Of a DNA stretch of 64,000 bases, positions 17,728 through 26,901 are shown one piece after another (position 1 is the first letter of the stretch; every line of letters begins with the position of its first letter). The stretch lies in contig CANGAW010000002.1 of NCBI GenBank assembly GCA_947451925.1, forward strand, positions 1 through 64,000. Direction: 5' to 3'. The translations under genes were made by a program, and so were the position numbers. Origin of the DNA: Burkholderiales bacterium. Lineage in GTDB: Bacteria; Pseudomonadota; Gammaproteobacteria; Burkholderiales; Burkholderiaceae_D. The notes beneath the pieces are model-generated. The model did not search any database, had not been told where the DNA came from, and saw only the letters and a list, made by a program, of their open reading frames with translations.

Positions 17728-18893
17728 TGTCTAGTGTGTCTTTTGTGCCTTTCAAAACCTATGTTGTCGGCGGTGCCGTGCGCGACATGCTGCTCGGTCT
17801 GCCGGTCAAGGATCGCGATCATGTGGTGGTCGGTGCGACGCCCGGGCAAATGCAGGCGCAAGGCTTTGTGCCGGTCGGTAAAGACTTCCCGGTGTTCCTG
17901 CATCCTGAAACCCACGAAGAATATGCGCTGGCCCGTACCGAACGCAAAATCGCACCCGGCTACACCGGCTTTGCTTTTCATGCCGCGCCCGAAGTCAGTC
18001 TGGAGCAAGACCTGCAAAGGCGCGACCTGACCATTAATGCGATTGCCATTGACAGTGATGGCAGCCTGATCGACCCCTGCGGCGGCCAGTCTGATCTGCA
18101 AAAAAAAATCTTCCGTCATGTCGCCCCGGCCTTCGCCGAAGACCCGGTGCGTATTTTGCGACTGGCAAGGTTCGCTGCGCGCTTTACCGAATTTCGTGTT
18201 GCCGCCGAGACGCTGGCCCTGATGCAGCAAATGGTGCAGGCCGGCGAGGTCGATGCACTGGTGCCCGAACGTGTCTGGCAGGAACTCGCGCGCGGCATGA
18301 TGGAAACGCAGCCCTCGCGCATGTTTGCGGTATTGCGCGACTGCGGTGCGTTAGCCCGCATCTTGCCCGAGCTTGATGCCTTAGCAATAGACCAGCAGGT
18401 GTACAAACAGTTGATGTCGGCGGTGGATGGCGCTGCGCGCTTGCATCATGCGCTGGCAATTCGCTTTGCGGTTTTGCTGCAGGATGTGCCACCAGGCGAG
18501 GCCGCTGCAGCGGCAATTTGCGCCCGGTTGAAAGTGCCGAAAGAAGTGCGCGATCTGGCCTTGATGGCGGCGCGTGAACAGCGGCTCATTGCCGGTGCAG
18601 CAGCCATGGATGCAGCAGCGATCGTCAGTCTGCTGGAGCGCTGCGACGCATTCAGAAAGCCGGCAAGGTTTCTGGATTGTCTGACCGTTGTGCAATGCAA
18701 ATATGGCGAACTTGGCGATGCTGGCAAAACGCATGCACCGTTGCTGGCGACAGCCTTGTCAGCAGCGCAGGCGGTGCCCGCTGGCCAGCTTGCCGCTGCC
18801 GTGTCGGCACAATATAGCGATCAGCTTTCAACACGTATTCCACAAGCGATTCAGGCCGCCCGCATAGCGGCAGTTGCACAAGCGCTGCAATAA
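17727..18893 (+). CDS. cca: CCA tRNA nucleotidyltransferase (class II)
   Basis: Adds or repairs the 3' CCA end of tRNA. The 388-residue protein has the nucleotidyltransferase core VVGGAVRDMLLG, the metal-binding DRD in VKDRDHVVVG, RRDLTINAIA and the EDPVRILRLARFAARF motif. The C-terminal half aligns with the HD-domain part of E. coli Cca (MFAVLRDCGALARILPELDAL), but the metal-binding HD residues are gone (LLQDV in place of LCHDLGK). The phosphohydrolase activities are therefore probably lost. The start is taken as the GTG overlapping the previous stop; a GTG at 17736 is also possible. Confidence 0.95.
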   Translation: MSSVSFVPFKTYVVGGAVRDMLLGLPVKDRDHVVVGATPGQMQAQGFVPVGKDFPVFLHPETHEEYALARTERKIAPGYTGFAFHAAPEVSLEQDLQRRDLTINAIAIDSDGSLIDPCGGQSDLQKKIFRHVAPAFAEDPVRILRLARFAARFTEFRVAAETLALMQQMVQAGEVDALVPERVWQELARGMMETQPSRMFAVLRDCGALARILPELDALAIDQQVYKQLMSAVDGAARLHHALAIRFAVLLQDVPPGEAAAAAICARLKVPKEVRDLALMAAREQRLIAGAAAMDAAAIVSLLERCDAFRKPARFLDCLTVVQCKYGELGDAGKTHAPLLATALSAAQAVPAGQLAAAVSAQYSDQLSTRIPQAIQAARIAAVAQALQ

Positions 18894-18904
18894 ACGAGGC
18901 ACGT

Positions 18905-18937
18905 AAAAAAACGGATCCGACGGGGAGATCGGATCCG
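18905..18937 (-). terminator. Rho-independent terminator of the EF-hand gene
   Basis: A 9-bp stem (18912-18920 with 18929-18937) is followed on the minus strand by seven T (complement of 18905-18911). It lies between the convergent cca and EF-hand genes and terminates the latter. Confidence 0.82.
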
Positions 18938-19009
18938 CAAAAACGTCCGCAGTAAAGACGGTTAGAAAAGGGTCAAACGACCCCCGGAGAGAGACAACAG
19001 CAGATCGGT

Positions 19010-19483
19010 TTAATGCTTGGGATGTTTGGGCATGCCGTCGCGGATTTCATCCGGCGTCAGCTTGCCGTCCTTGTTTTTGTCGAGCTTGTCAAAGTTACGT
19101 GCCAGCATAGGCATGTTGCCGGCTTCGACTTCGGCGCGGCTTAGTGCGCCGTCACCATCCTTGTCTGCGGCTTTCCATTTTTCCTGCATCATGCCCATGT
19201 GTTTTTCGCGCATGGCCTTGTGATGAGCCTGCATTTCTTCCTTGCTGATGAAGCCATCCTTATTGGTATCGGTTTCGGTAAACATGCGGTCAGCGCCTTC
19301 GCGGGCCTCGTCGCGACTGATACGGCCATCATTGTTTTTGTCAAACTGGCCAAACATCGGTGGCATACCGCCTTCGTGCATGTGCTGCATGCCTTCAGCG
19401 CCATCATGATGGTCGTCGGCAAACGCCGCACCGCTGGAAAGCAGGCAGGCCAACAGCACGAATCCGAATTTTTGCTTGTTCAT
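19010..19483 (-). CDS. Secreted four-EF-hand calcium-binding protein
   Basis: A 157-residue exported protein. The start at 19483 has AAAGGG five nt upstream and gives the signal peptide FGFVLLACLLSSGAAFA. A His/Met-rich stretch follows (DDHHDGAEGMQHMHEGGMPPM). Then come four canonical EF-hand loops: DKNNDGRISRDE, DTNKDGFISKEE, DKDGDGALSRAE and DKNKDGKLTPDE, each with acidic residues at the calcium positions. It is probably periplasmic. The role is unknown, perhaps calcium buffering or sensing. The His/Met stretch could also bind copper. It forms its own unit, with a terminator at 18905-18937. Confidence 0.88.
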   Translation of the reverse strand: MNKQKFGFVLLACLLSSGAAFADDHHDGAEGMQHMHEGGMPPMFGQFDKNNDGRISRDEAREGADRMFTETDTNKDGFISKEEMQAHHKAMREKHMGMMQEKWKAADKDGDGALSRAEVEAGNMPMLARNFDKLDKNKDGKLTPDEIRDGMPKHPKH

Positions 19484-19608
19484 ATTTACCCTTTCAAGAA
19501 AGTGTGGAGACTCCACGGAAGACATCGTCGCGCAGGCGACCCGGTTTGCCGGGTTTGATTTACCACTTGTTACAGATTGCCCAAACTGCTTGTGAAAAAC
19601 CTTAGCCG

Positions 19609-20517
19609 CTAGTTACCGTAGGCATGCAGCAGAAATTGTTGCAGCGCTTCGCTGGGTTTGCTCATGGCTTGATCCGGATGCCAGATTGCGCCGACCTGCA
19701 TCGGTGGCACCACATCCAGTATCGGCCGCGCCTCAATCCGTTTGCCCTCCAGCGACCAGGGGCGAAACACCATGTCGGACAAGGCCGTCACGCCAAAGCC
19801 GTGTGCGACCAGGCCACGCACGGCTTCAATCGACATCGTGCGAAACACGACTTTGGGCTGAATCCGGCGTGACTTCCAGTAAGCCAGTGTAGAACGCTCT
19901 GCTTCGTCGGCCATCACCATGATGTACGGATGTTGCGCTATGTCCTTCAGTGATGGTGATGCCATTTTGGCCAAAGGATGGCCGGGCGCCACCCACAGCT
20001 GGCGCCGCGAACGCACCAGCACCGCATGGCCAAAGCGTTTCAGCTCGCTGATGTTGGACAGGATGGCGACGCCCAGATCGACATCGCCATCGAGTACGGC
20101 CTGCTCGATACTGGCGCGGTCCAGATCGCGCAAATCGATTTCCACTTCCGGATAGCTGGCCCGAAAGCGCGCCAGCAAATCGGGCAGAAAATAACCCAGC
20201 ACCGTGTACGACGCTGCCAGCCTGACGGTGCCGCGTAACTGGCTGGTGCGAAAACGCGGTTTGTGCGTTGCATCACGGACCGAGTCCAGGATATGGCGCG
20301 CATGATGAAAAAAATCCTGTCCGTCTGCGGTCAGTGCGACGCCCTGCGCCTGTCGCTCGAACAGGCGCACCCCCAATTCTTTTTCCAGTGACAGCACCGC
20401 ATTGGTAATGGCCGATTGCGACACGTTTTCATTGGCGGCAGCCATTGAAAACTGACCGCTTTTGGCGGCCGCAACGAAGTAGCGCAGCTGGCGCAAAGTA
20501 ACGTTATTGATTGGCAT
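19609..20517 (-). CDS. LysR-family transcriptional regulator
   Basis: A 302-residue LysR regulator. The N-terminal winged helix-turn-helix is TLRQLRYFVAAAKSGQFSMAAANENVSQSAITNAVLSLEKELGVRLFER, and an effector-binding domain follows (about 95-300). It is divergent from the indolepyruvate oxidoreductase gene with 107 bp between starts, the usual arrangement for a LysR protein acting on its neighbour. The ligand is unknown. Aromatic keto acids or related compounds are a guess from context. Confidence 0.9.
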   Translation of the reverse strand: MPINNVTLRQLRYFVAAAKSGQFSMAAANENVSQSAITNAVLSLEKELGVRLFERQAQGVALTADGQDFFHHARHILDSVRDATHKPRFRTSQLRGTVRLAASYTVLGYFLPDLLARFRASYPEVEIDLRDLDRASIEQAVLDGDVDLGVAILSNISELKRFGHAVLVRSRRQLWVAPGHPLAKMASPSLKDIAQHPYIMVMADEAERSTLAYWKSRRIQPKVVFRTMSIEAVRGLVAHGFGVTALSDMVFRPWSLEGKRIEARPILDVVPPMQVGAIWHPDQAMSKPSEALQQFLLHAYGN

Positions 20518-20562
20518 CGGCAGGTATTAGTTTTTCAGATAGAGTGCTTGCATATTTGTGAT

Positions 20563-20591
20563 TTTACGATACCTTAAGGCTTACCTATACT
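20563..20591 (+). promoter_or_regulatory. Promoter of the iorAB gene with a palindrome in the spacer
   Basis: TTTACG (20563-20568) and TATACT (20586-20591) are spaced by 17 bp. The spacer holds the palindrome CCTTAAGG (20572-20579) within an ATACCTTAAGGCTTAC context that may be part of a LysR binding site. Confidence 0.5.
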
Positions 20592-20624
20592 GTAATTACT
20601 AAACCTATAAATAGCGGGGACAGC

Positions 20625-23600
20625 ATGAACGCACCATTGGAAAATCGACAGCTTCTGGCGTCGGATTCGATCTCGCTGGATGACAAATACACGGCCGAGC
20701 GCGGCCGGGTTTTTCTGACCGGCACCCAGGCTCTGATCCGGCTGACGATGATGCAACGCCAGCGCGATCTGGCGGCGGGGCTGAATACGGCGGGCTTTAT
20801 CACCGGTTATCGCGGTTCACCCCTGGGCAGCGTTGACCAGACTGCCGCCAAGGCGAAAAAATATCTGGACGCACATCAGGTGAAATTTCATCCGGGCGTC
20901 AATGAAGATCTGGCGGCCACCAGTATCTGGGGTACGCAGCAAGTCAATCTGTTTCCGAACGCGACCGTCGATGGCGTGTTTTCCATGTGGTACGGCAAAG
21001 GTCCCGGCGTTGACCGCTCCGGCGACGTCTTCAAACATGCCAATGGCGCCGGCACCGCCGCCCATGGCGGTGTGCTGGTGCTGGCAGGCGACGATCATGC
21101 TGCCAAGTCGTCGACCAACGCGCATCAGAGTGAACACATTCTGAAAGCCTGCGGCATACCAGTGCTGTATCCGTCATCGGTGCAGGAATATCTGGATTAC
21201 GGTTTGCATGGCTGGGCCATGAGCCGCTATACCGGCCTGTGGGTGGCGATGAAATGCGTGACCGACGTGGTCGAGTCGGGTGCCACCGTTAATATTGATC
21301 CTGATCGCGTACAGATCGTGTTGCCGGAAGATTTTGCCTTGCCGCCCGGCGGGCTCAATATTCGCTGGCCCGACTCGGTGCTGGAGCAGGAAGCACGGCT
21401 GGTTAACTACAAATGGTATGCGGCGCTGGCCTATGCGCGCGCCAACAAACTCAATCGCATTATCTGGGACAGCCCGCAGGCGCGCTTCGGCATTCTGACC
21501 GCCGGCAAATCCTACCTCGACACCCGGCAGGCGCTGGAAGATCTGGGCATTAACGAGCAAGTCGCGCGCGATATTGGTCTGCGTTTGTATAAAGTCGGCA
21601 TGACCTGGCCGCTGGAAGCCGAAGGCGTGCGCAATTTTGCCCAAGGGCTGGAAGAAATTCTGGTGGTGGAAGAAAAACGCCAGCTGCTCGAATACCAGCT
21701 CAAAGAAGAACTCTACAACTGGCGCGACGATGTGCGTCCGCGCGTGGTCGGCAAATTTGATGACACCGGCGAATGGAGCAACACGCGGCAAGCCGGTCAT
21801 GGCGACTGGCTGCTGCCCGCAACCTATGAGCTAAACCCGACACAAATTGCGCGTGCCATTGCCGCACGCATTGGCAAATATTTTGCCGGCCATCCGATTG
21901 AGCAGCGCGTGAAAGAACGCGTTGCAGCCCTTGAAGCCCGCGAAGCCGTGCTCAAAGTCAGCAGCCAGCCTGATCCGCAAAAAGACCGCATTCCGCATTT
22001 TTGTTCAGGCTGTCCGCACAACACCTCAACCCGGGTGCCAGCCGGCAGCCGCGCGTTAGCAGGCATTGGCTGCCACTACATGGCCCTGTGGATGGACCGC
22101 GAAACCTCGACCTTTACCCACATGGGTGCCGAGGGCACAACCTGGATCGGCCATGCGCCCTTCACCACCGAAAAGCATGTGTTCGCCAATATCGGTGACG
22201 GTACTTATTACCACTCCGGCCTGCTGGCGATTCGTGCGGCGGCCGCGTCCAAGGTCAACATCACCTACAAGATTTTATTTAACGATGCCGTTGCGATGAC
22301 GGGTGGTCAGACCCATGATGGTCCGCTGAATCCGGCAGCGATCTCGCGCCAGATTGCAGCCGAAGGTGTGGGTCCGATTGTGGTCGTGACCGACGAGCCG
22401 GAAAAATATGCAGCCGACACCGACTGGGCGCCCGGCGTCACCATCCGTCACCGCAGTGAACTCGATGCGGTACAACGCGAACTGCGCGAAATGCCCGGCA
22501 CCTCGGCCATGATTTATGACCAGACTTGCGCCTCCGAAAAACGCCGTCGCCGCAAACGCAATGCCTTTCCTGATCCAGCCAAGCGCGCCGTCATTAACGA
22601 AGCGGTGTGCGAAGGCTGTGGTGACTGCAGCGTCAAATCCAATTGCTTGTCGGTAGAGCCGCTGGAAACCGAATTCGGCCGCAAGCGCGAGATCAATCAA
22701 TCCAGCTGCAACAAGGATTATTCCTGCGTCACCGGTTTTTGCCCGAGCTTTGTTACCGTTGAAGGCGGGCAGTTGAAAAAGCCGAAAAAAGCGGCGCTGA
22801 CGGATGCTGCCGGCGTTAAAGTCTCGGCGCTGGAACGCACTGCCAGCCTGCCGCAGCCTAGCTTGCCCGGCACCAGCGAGCCTTATGGCGTGCTGGTGAC
22901 AGGCATTGGCGGCACCGGCGTGGTGACGGTTGGCCAGATTCTGGCGATGGCAGCGCACGTTGAAGGCAAGGCCTGTTCAGTGCTGGACATGAGCGGCTTG
23001 GCGCAAAAAGGCGGGCCGGTGACTTCGCATGTGCGGCTCGCTGATTCGGCCGAGCATATTCACGCCACCCGCGTTGGCACGGGCGCCGCTGATCTGGTCA
23101 TTGGCTGCGATGTGATTGTGACCGGTGGTCGCGATGCACTCTCGCGCATGGGTGTCGGTCGCACCCATGCAGCAATCAATTCCACACTGGCGCCGACGGC
23201 GGCCTTTGTTAAAAATCCGGATTGGAAATATCCGGACGCAGGGGCCGAAGCCTTGATTCGCACCGCCTGCGGAGCCGAAGCGGTAGCCACCATCGATGCC
23301 GGCAAAATTGCCACCGCCCTGATGGGAGACGCGATTGCGACCAACATGTTCATGCTGGGCTATGCCTGGCAACATGGCTGGGTGCCGTTGTCGGAAGCCG
23401 CGCTGCTCAAATCCATTGCACTCAATGGCGTCTCGGTAGACTTCAATCAGCAATCTTTTGCCTGGGGCAGACTGGCCGCGCATGATCTGGCCGCAGTTGA
23501 AAAAGAACTCACGCGTGTGGCGCCGGCACAGATCATCAGCTTCAAGCGCACGCCAAGTCTGGACGAACTGATTGCGCGTCGCGCCAGCTTTTTGCAGGAC

Positions 23601-24233
23601 TATCAGAACATCGCTTACGCACAAACCTACCGCGATTTTGTCGCGCAAGTGCGGGCTGCAGAAACGGCCGTTGCCACGCAGGGTCAGGCCTTGCGCCTGA
23701 CCGAAGCCGTAGCCCGTTACCTGTTCAAGCTGATGGCCTACAAGGATGAATACGAAGTCGCCCGACTGCACAGCAACCCGGCCTTCAAAGCCAAGATCGA
23801 CGCTATGTTCGAGGGCAAATTCACGGTCAAATATCACCTCGCGCCACCGCTGCTTTCAAAACGGGACAACGAAGGGCATTTGATCAAACGTGAATTCGGC
23901 AGCTGGGTTGGCAAAGTCTTCCCGTTGCTGGCAGGCTTGCGGTTCTTGCGCGGCACGGCATTGGATATTTTTTCTTATACCGACGAACGCAAGGGTGAGC
24001 GCGCACTGATCGCAGATTACCGGCAACTGATGCAGGCTTTGCTGCCTCAGCTGACTGCCGATAATCTGGCTCGTTGTGTGGCGCTGGCCAGCATCCCGGA
24101 AGACATTCGCGGTTATGGCCACGTGAAGGAGCGGCATTTGCTGGCGGCCAAACAGAAAGAAGCGGCACTGTTGGCCGAGCTGGGCGCAACAACAGCGCAC
24201 AGCCCGAACTCAGGCGGCCGTCACGCCGCCTGA
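20625..24233 (+). CDS. Indolepyruvate ferredoxin oxidoreductase, fused alpha-beta chain
   Basis: Oxidatively decarboxylates aryl-pyruvates (from aromatic amino acids) to aryl-acetyl-CoA using thiamine diphosphate, passing electrons to ferredoxin. At 1202 residues it is the proteobacterial fusion of IorA and IorB. The N-terminal pyrimidine-binding part (GYRGSPLGSVDQ) is followed by the ThDP-binding region (GDGTYYHSG...ILFNDAVAMTGGQ), an iron-sulfur site (CEGCGDCSVKSNCLSVEP), and a C-terminal gamma domain (VTGIGGTGVVTVGQILAMAAH). An upstream CPHNTS motif fits the family. It is monocistronic, divergent from the LysR gene, with GGGGA before the ATG. Confidence 0.95.
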   Translation: MNAPLENRQLLASDSISLDDKYTAERGRVFLTGTQALIRLTMMQRQRDLAAGLNTAGFITGYRGSPLGSVDQTAAKAKKYLDAHQVKFHPGVNEDLAATSIWGTQQVNLFPNATVDGVFSMWYGKGPGVDRSGDVFKHANGAGTAAHGGVLVLAGDDHAAKSSTNAHQSEHILKACGIPVLYPSSVQEYLDYGLHGWAMSRYTGLWVAMKCVTDVVESGATVNIDPDRVQIVLPEDFALPPGGLNIRWPDSVLEQEARLVNYKWYAALAYARANKLNRIIWDSPQARFGILTAGKSYLDTRQALEDLGINEQVARDIGLRLYKVGMTWPLEAEGVRNFAQGLEEILVVEEKRQLLEYQLKEELYNWRDDVRPRVVGKFDDTGEWSNTRQAGHGDWLLPATYELNPTQIARAIAARIGKYFAGHPIEQRVKERVAALEAREAVLKVSSQPDPQKDRIPHFCSGCPHNTSTRVPAGSRALAGIGCHYMALWMDRETSTFTHMGAEGTTWIGHAPFTTEKHVFANIGDGTYYHSGLLAIRAAAASKVNITYKILFNDAVAMTGGQTHDGPLNPAAISRQIAAEGVGPIVVVTDEPEKYAADTDWAPGVTIRHRSELDAVQRELREMPGTSAMIYDQTCASEKRRRRKRNAFPDPAKRAVINEAVCEGCGDCSVKSNCLSVEPLETEFGRKREINQSSCNKDYSCVTGFCPSFVTVEGGQLKKPKKAALTDAAGVKVSALERTASLPQPSLPGTSEPYGVLVTGIGGTGVVTVGQILAMAAHVEGKACSVLDMSGLAQKGGPVTSHVRLADSAEHIHATRVGTGAADLVIGCDVIVTGGRDALSRMGVGRTHAAINSTLAPTAAFVKNPDWKYPDAGAEALIRTACGAEAVATIDAGKIATALMGDAIATNMFMLGYAWQHGWVPLSEAALLKSIALNGVSVDFNQQSFAWGRLAAHDLAAVEKELTRVAPAQIISFKRTPSLDELIARRASFLQDYQNIAYAQTYRDFVAQVRAAETAVATQGQALRLTEAVARYLFKLMAYKDEYEVARLHSNPAFKAKIDAMFEGKFTVKYHLAPPLLSKRDNEGHLIKREFGSWVGKVFPLLAGLRFLRGTALDIFSYTDERKGERALIADYRQLMQALLPQLTADNLARCVALASIPEDIRGYGHVKERHLLAAKQKEAALLAELGATTAHSPNSGGRHAA

Positions 24234-24245
24234 TGGAGCGCGTGT

Positions 24246-24944
24246 TTATTTGAGCGCTGCGTAATCCTGATACCCGCGTGCGCGCAATGCGCATGCGGGG
24301 CAGCTGCCGCAACCATGGCCCCAATCGTGCAGCACGCCACGCTCACCCAGATAGCAGGTGTGGGTATCGGTGCGAATCAATTCGACCAACTCTTTGCCGC
24401 CCAGCTCTTCGGCCAGCGTCCAGGTTTGCGCCTTGTTGAGCCACATCAGCGGCGTGGCAATCGACATGCTGCTGGCCATGCCTAAATTAATCGCTGCCTC
24501 CAGTGCACGCATGCTGTCGTCGCGACAATCCGGGTAACCGGAGAAATCGGTTTCACACATGCCACCGACGAGCACGGTAATGCCGCGGCGATAGGCCAGC
24601 GCTGCCGTCACCATCATGAACAGCAAATTGCGTCCGGGGACAAAAGTATTGGGCAAACCATTTGCCTGCATCGCAATGGCGGTGTCGCTGGTTAATGCCG
24701 AATCGGAAATGGCGCCCAGCAGCGACAAGTCCAGCATATGATCGTCGCCCAGCCGTTCTTGCCACAGCGGGTTTTGTGCGCGCAGGCTGGCCAGCAATTG
24801 CGGCCGCAGCGACAGTTCGATCAGATGGCGCTGGCCATAATCAAAGCCTATGGTTTCGACCCGTTCATAACGGGACAAGGCCCAGGCCAGACAGGTGGTC
24901 GAATCTTGCCCGCCGGAGAACAGTACCAGTGCCGAGGAACTCAT
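24246..24944 (-). CDS. queC: 7-cyano-7-deazaguanine synthase
   Basis: Makes preQ0 from 7-carboxy-7-deazaguanine with ATP and ammonia in the queuosine pathway. The 232-residue protein has the PP-loop FSGGQDSTT (residues 9-17) and the C-terminal zinc site with four cysteines in [33 protein letters not shown] and the [12 protein letters not shown] motif are also conserved. It overlaps the upstream DUF3108 gene by 4 bp (ATGA), so the two are translated together, although no functional link is evident. It converges on iorAB. Confidence 0.96.
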   Translation of the reverse strand: MSSSALVLFSGGQDSTTCLAWALSRYERVETIGFDYGQRHLIELSLRPQLLASLRAQNPLWQERLGDDHMLDLSLLGAISDSALTSDTAIAMQANGLPNTFVPGRNLLFMMVTAALAYRRGITVLVGGMCETDFSGYPDCRDDSMRALEAAINLGMASSMSIATPLMWLNKAQTWTLAEELGGKELVELIRTDTHTCYLGERGVLHDWGHGCGSCPACALRARGYQDYAALK

Positions 24945-25678
24945 TTCTTTTCCAGCTTTGACAGTGACTGCTCGATCGTGTCGCCATTATCTTCCGCTGC
25001 CCGCAAGCGCACCGGGAACCAGTCCAGTGAGGGTGCCAGCCAGATGTCGATGGTGGGGCCGGATTTTTCTGTGGGCACACGCATGATGTGCAGGGTATCG
25101 ACTTCGCCCAATACTGTTCGCAGTTTTTGCGTTTCTTTGACATCGAAGACCCATTCTTCACCGTCACGGTTGCCAATGACGCGAAAAGTCCATGCCGAGC
25201 CGGCGATGAAACGCGCCGGTTGCGCGCGCGCCATGGCCAGTAATTGCCACAACACGCTGAGCCTGTCCTGCTCACCACCTTTGAGTAGTGGTAAGGCCGG
25301 ATTATCCGAAAAACCGATAGTGCCGGCCTTGTGGTCGAAGTGCGTTTGCACCGTCTCTTTACGAAAACGTTTACGCGAAAAAGTCTGTGGCGCGATGCCG
25401 GCTTCATCCAGCATGCCTTCACTTTTTTCCGACAACAAAACACCGGTCAAGGCCGTGCGCGTCTCGGACGACAGCGTATAACTTTGTATGCCGTTGCTCC
25501 ACTCGACCCGGCTCGTTCCATCGAGGCTCATGCCCTTGATATCGGCGCGTATCGTGTATTGCAGCAAGGCAGAAGGCGGCAGACTGACGCCTGCTTTCGG
25601 TTCGGCGGCAGCGTCCTGCATACCAGTCAGGCTCAGGCTGCAAGCGAGCGTAAAAATCAAAAAATATCGGCGCATCAT
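24941..25678 (-). CDS. DUF3108 domain protein
   Basis: A 245-residue exported protein. The N-terminal hydrophobic stretch [25 protein letters not shown] is probably a signal peptide; no lipobox cysteine stands in the right place. The remainder is one DUF3108 domain ([20 protein letters not shown] ... [20 protein letters not shown] ... [17 protein letters not shown]), predicted to be beta-rich and periplasmic. It starts one base after the stop of a second DUF3108 gene and overlaps queC. Its C-terminal domain is clearly homologous to that neighbour, suggesting a tandem duplication. Function unknown. Confidence 0.85.
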   Translation of the reverse strand: MMRRYFLIFTLACSLSLTGMQDAAAEPKAGVSLPPSALLQYTIRADIKGMSLDGTSRVEWSNGIQSYTLSSETRTALTGVLLSEKSEGMLDEAGIAPQTFSRKRFRKETVQTHFDHKAGTIGFSDNPALPLLKGGEQDRLSVLWQLLAMARAQPARFIAGSAWTFRVIGNRDGEEWVFDVKETQKLRTVLGEVDTLHIMRVPTEKSGPTIDIWLAPSLDWFPVRLRAAEDNGDTIEQSLSKLEKK

Positions 25679-25679
25679 C

Positions 25680-26795
25680 TTAGTGTTTCTCCATTTTCGT
25701 CAACAGCATTTCCAGATAACCGTCATTGTGGTCCGCATAATGCAGCTTGACCGGAACCCAGTCTTTTTGCGGTGCCAGCCAGAGTTCAAACTGCATATCG
25801 AAGCTCGGTTCAGCCGGCATCAGTGACAAGTGCCAGGCTTCGGTGGGACGACCATCTACCGAAATAGTTTCCAGCTGATTCACATATACGCGCCACATGG
25901 CTCCCGCGCGTGTGCCGGCAATAAAAATTTCAAAGGCCAGACCCGGTTGAAACACGGCGCTATTGCCTTTGCCCAGCGCGGCAATCTGCCAGATCACACT
26001 GGCCCGGTCTTGTTCGCTGCCTTTGATTGGATAACTTGCCGTTGAAGCAGAAAAACTGATGCTGTTTTTTTCGCGCTGAAAGTGAGTATTGGTCTCAGAC
26101 TTGCGGAAGCGTTTTTCCACATATAAATCCGGCGCCAGACCGCTGCTGTTGATGCGGCCGCTGCTTTTGTAATTCAGTACCGTAAAGAACAAGACGCCCG
26201 CTTCGCCGGAAATGCTGTAACGCTGCCCGTCTGATTGCCAGTTAATGCTGCCGTGGCCTTCAATTTTTCGTCCGTCTTTGGATGCCGTCACGTCGTAGCG
26301 CAGATCGACCGATTGCGGCATGCTGACCTGATTGAACAGGGGGGCTGCTTCGGCTTCGGTTGCCGGTGTCGTTTCAGGCGCAATATTGTTGGCCTGCTTT
26401 GCAGCCAGTTCTTGCGGCATGACTGGGGTGCTGTCGGCGACGGTCTGAGTTTGGGCTGGTGGTTCGGATGCTGTTGGCGGCACGGGTACGGAGGCAACAG
26501 GAACAGCAACAGGAACAGGAACAGGAGCAGGCACTACAGCGGAAGCCGCTGGTTTTTTTGTCTGCGCAATCGCCGAAGCGGCCGGCTGCTCGGGCGTTGC
26601 CGCGCGTAAGCTCACTTGCACGACTTCGTCAGGGCTGGTTTCAAAGCTTAGCCCATCCAGTTCGCCGTTAACGCCGCCGAGTATGAACAGGTGCAGCAGC
26701 ATCGAGAGCAGCAAAATGGTTAAGGCAAACCAGCGCGCACGTGCCCGGGACTGTTTGCGGGCAGCAGAGGACGAAGTTGAAGAAGGCACGGACAT
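25680..26795 (-). CDS. DUF3108 domain protein with Pro/Ala-rich membrane-anchored N-terminus
   Basis: A 371-residue protein with a basic N-terminus, one membrane helix (about 22-42, WFALTILLLSMLLHLFILGGV) and a Pro/Ala/Val-rich spacer with PVPVPVAVPVASVPVP-like runs (about 75-140). This layout recalls TonB or other periplasm-spanning proteins. The C-terminal DUF3108 domain (about 150-371) parallels the next gene (RFRKSETNTHFQREKNSISFS, FELWLAPQKDWVPVKLHYAD). It is first gene of a three-gene unit with the other DUF3108 gene and queC. Function unknown; envelope association is inferred. Confidence 0.83.
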   Translation of the reverse strand: MSVPSSTSSSAARKQSRARARWFALTILLLSMLLHLFILGGVNGELDGLSFETSPDEVVQVSLRAATPEQPAASAIAQTKKPAASAVVPAPVPVPVAVPVASVPVPPTASEPPAQTQTVADSTPVMPQELAAKQANNIAPETTPATEAEAAPLFNQVSMPQSVDLRYDVTASKDGRKIEGHGSINWQSDGQRYSISGEAGVLFFTVLNYKSSGRINSSGLAPDLYVEKRFRKSETNTHFQREKNSISFSASTASYPIKGSEQDRASVIWQIAALGKGNSAVFQPGLAFEIFIAGTRAGAMWRVYVNQLETISVDGRPTEAWHLSLMPAEPSFDMQFELWLAPQKDWVPVKLHYADHNDGYLEMLLTKMEKH

Positions 26796-26901
26796 GCCGC
26801 TAGTGTAATGCGATCATCCTGCTTCGGGTTACCGAAAGGTAAGGAATGGCCCGCAGCCCGCCCGATCTGCTAATCTTGCGGCATTCTCACCGGAGGAAGT
26901 T

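Noticed and set aside
25678..25682. Frameshift fusing the two DUF3108 genes
   Set aside because: Each has its own signal or anchor sequence and a complete domain, so they are two genes and not one broken gene.
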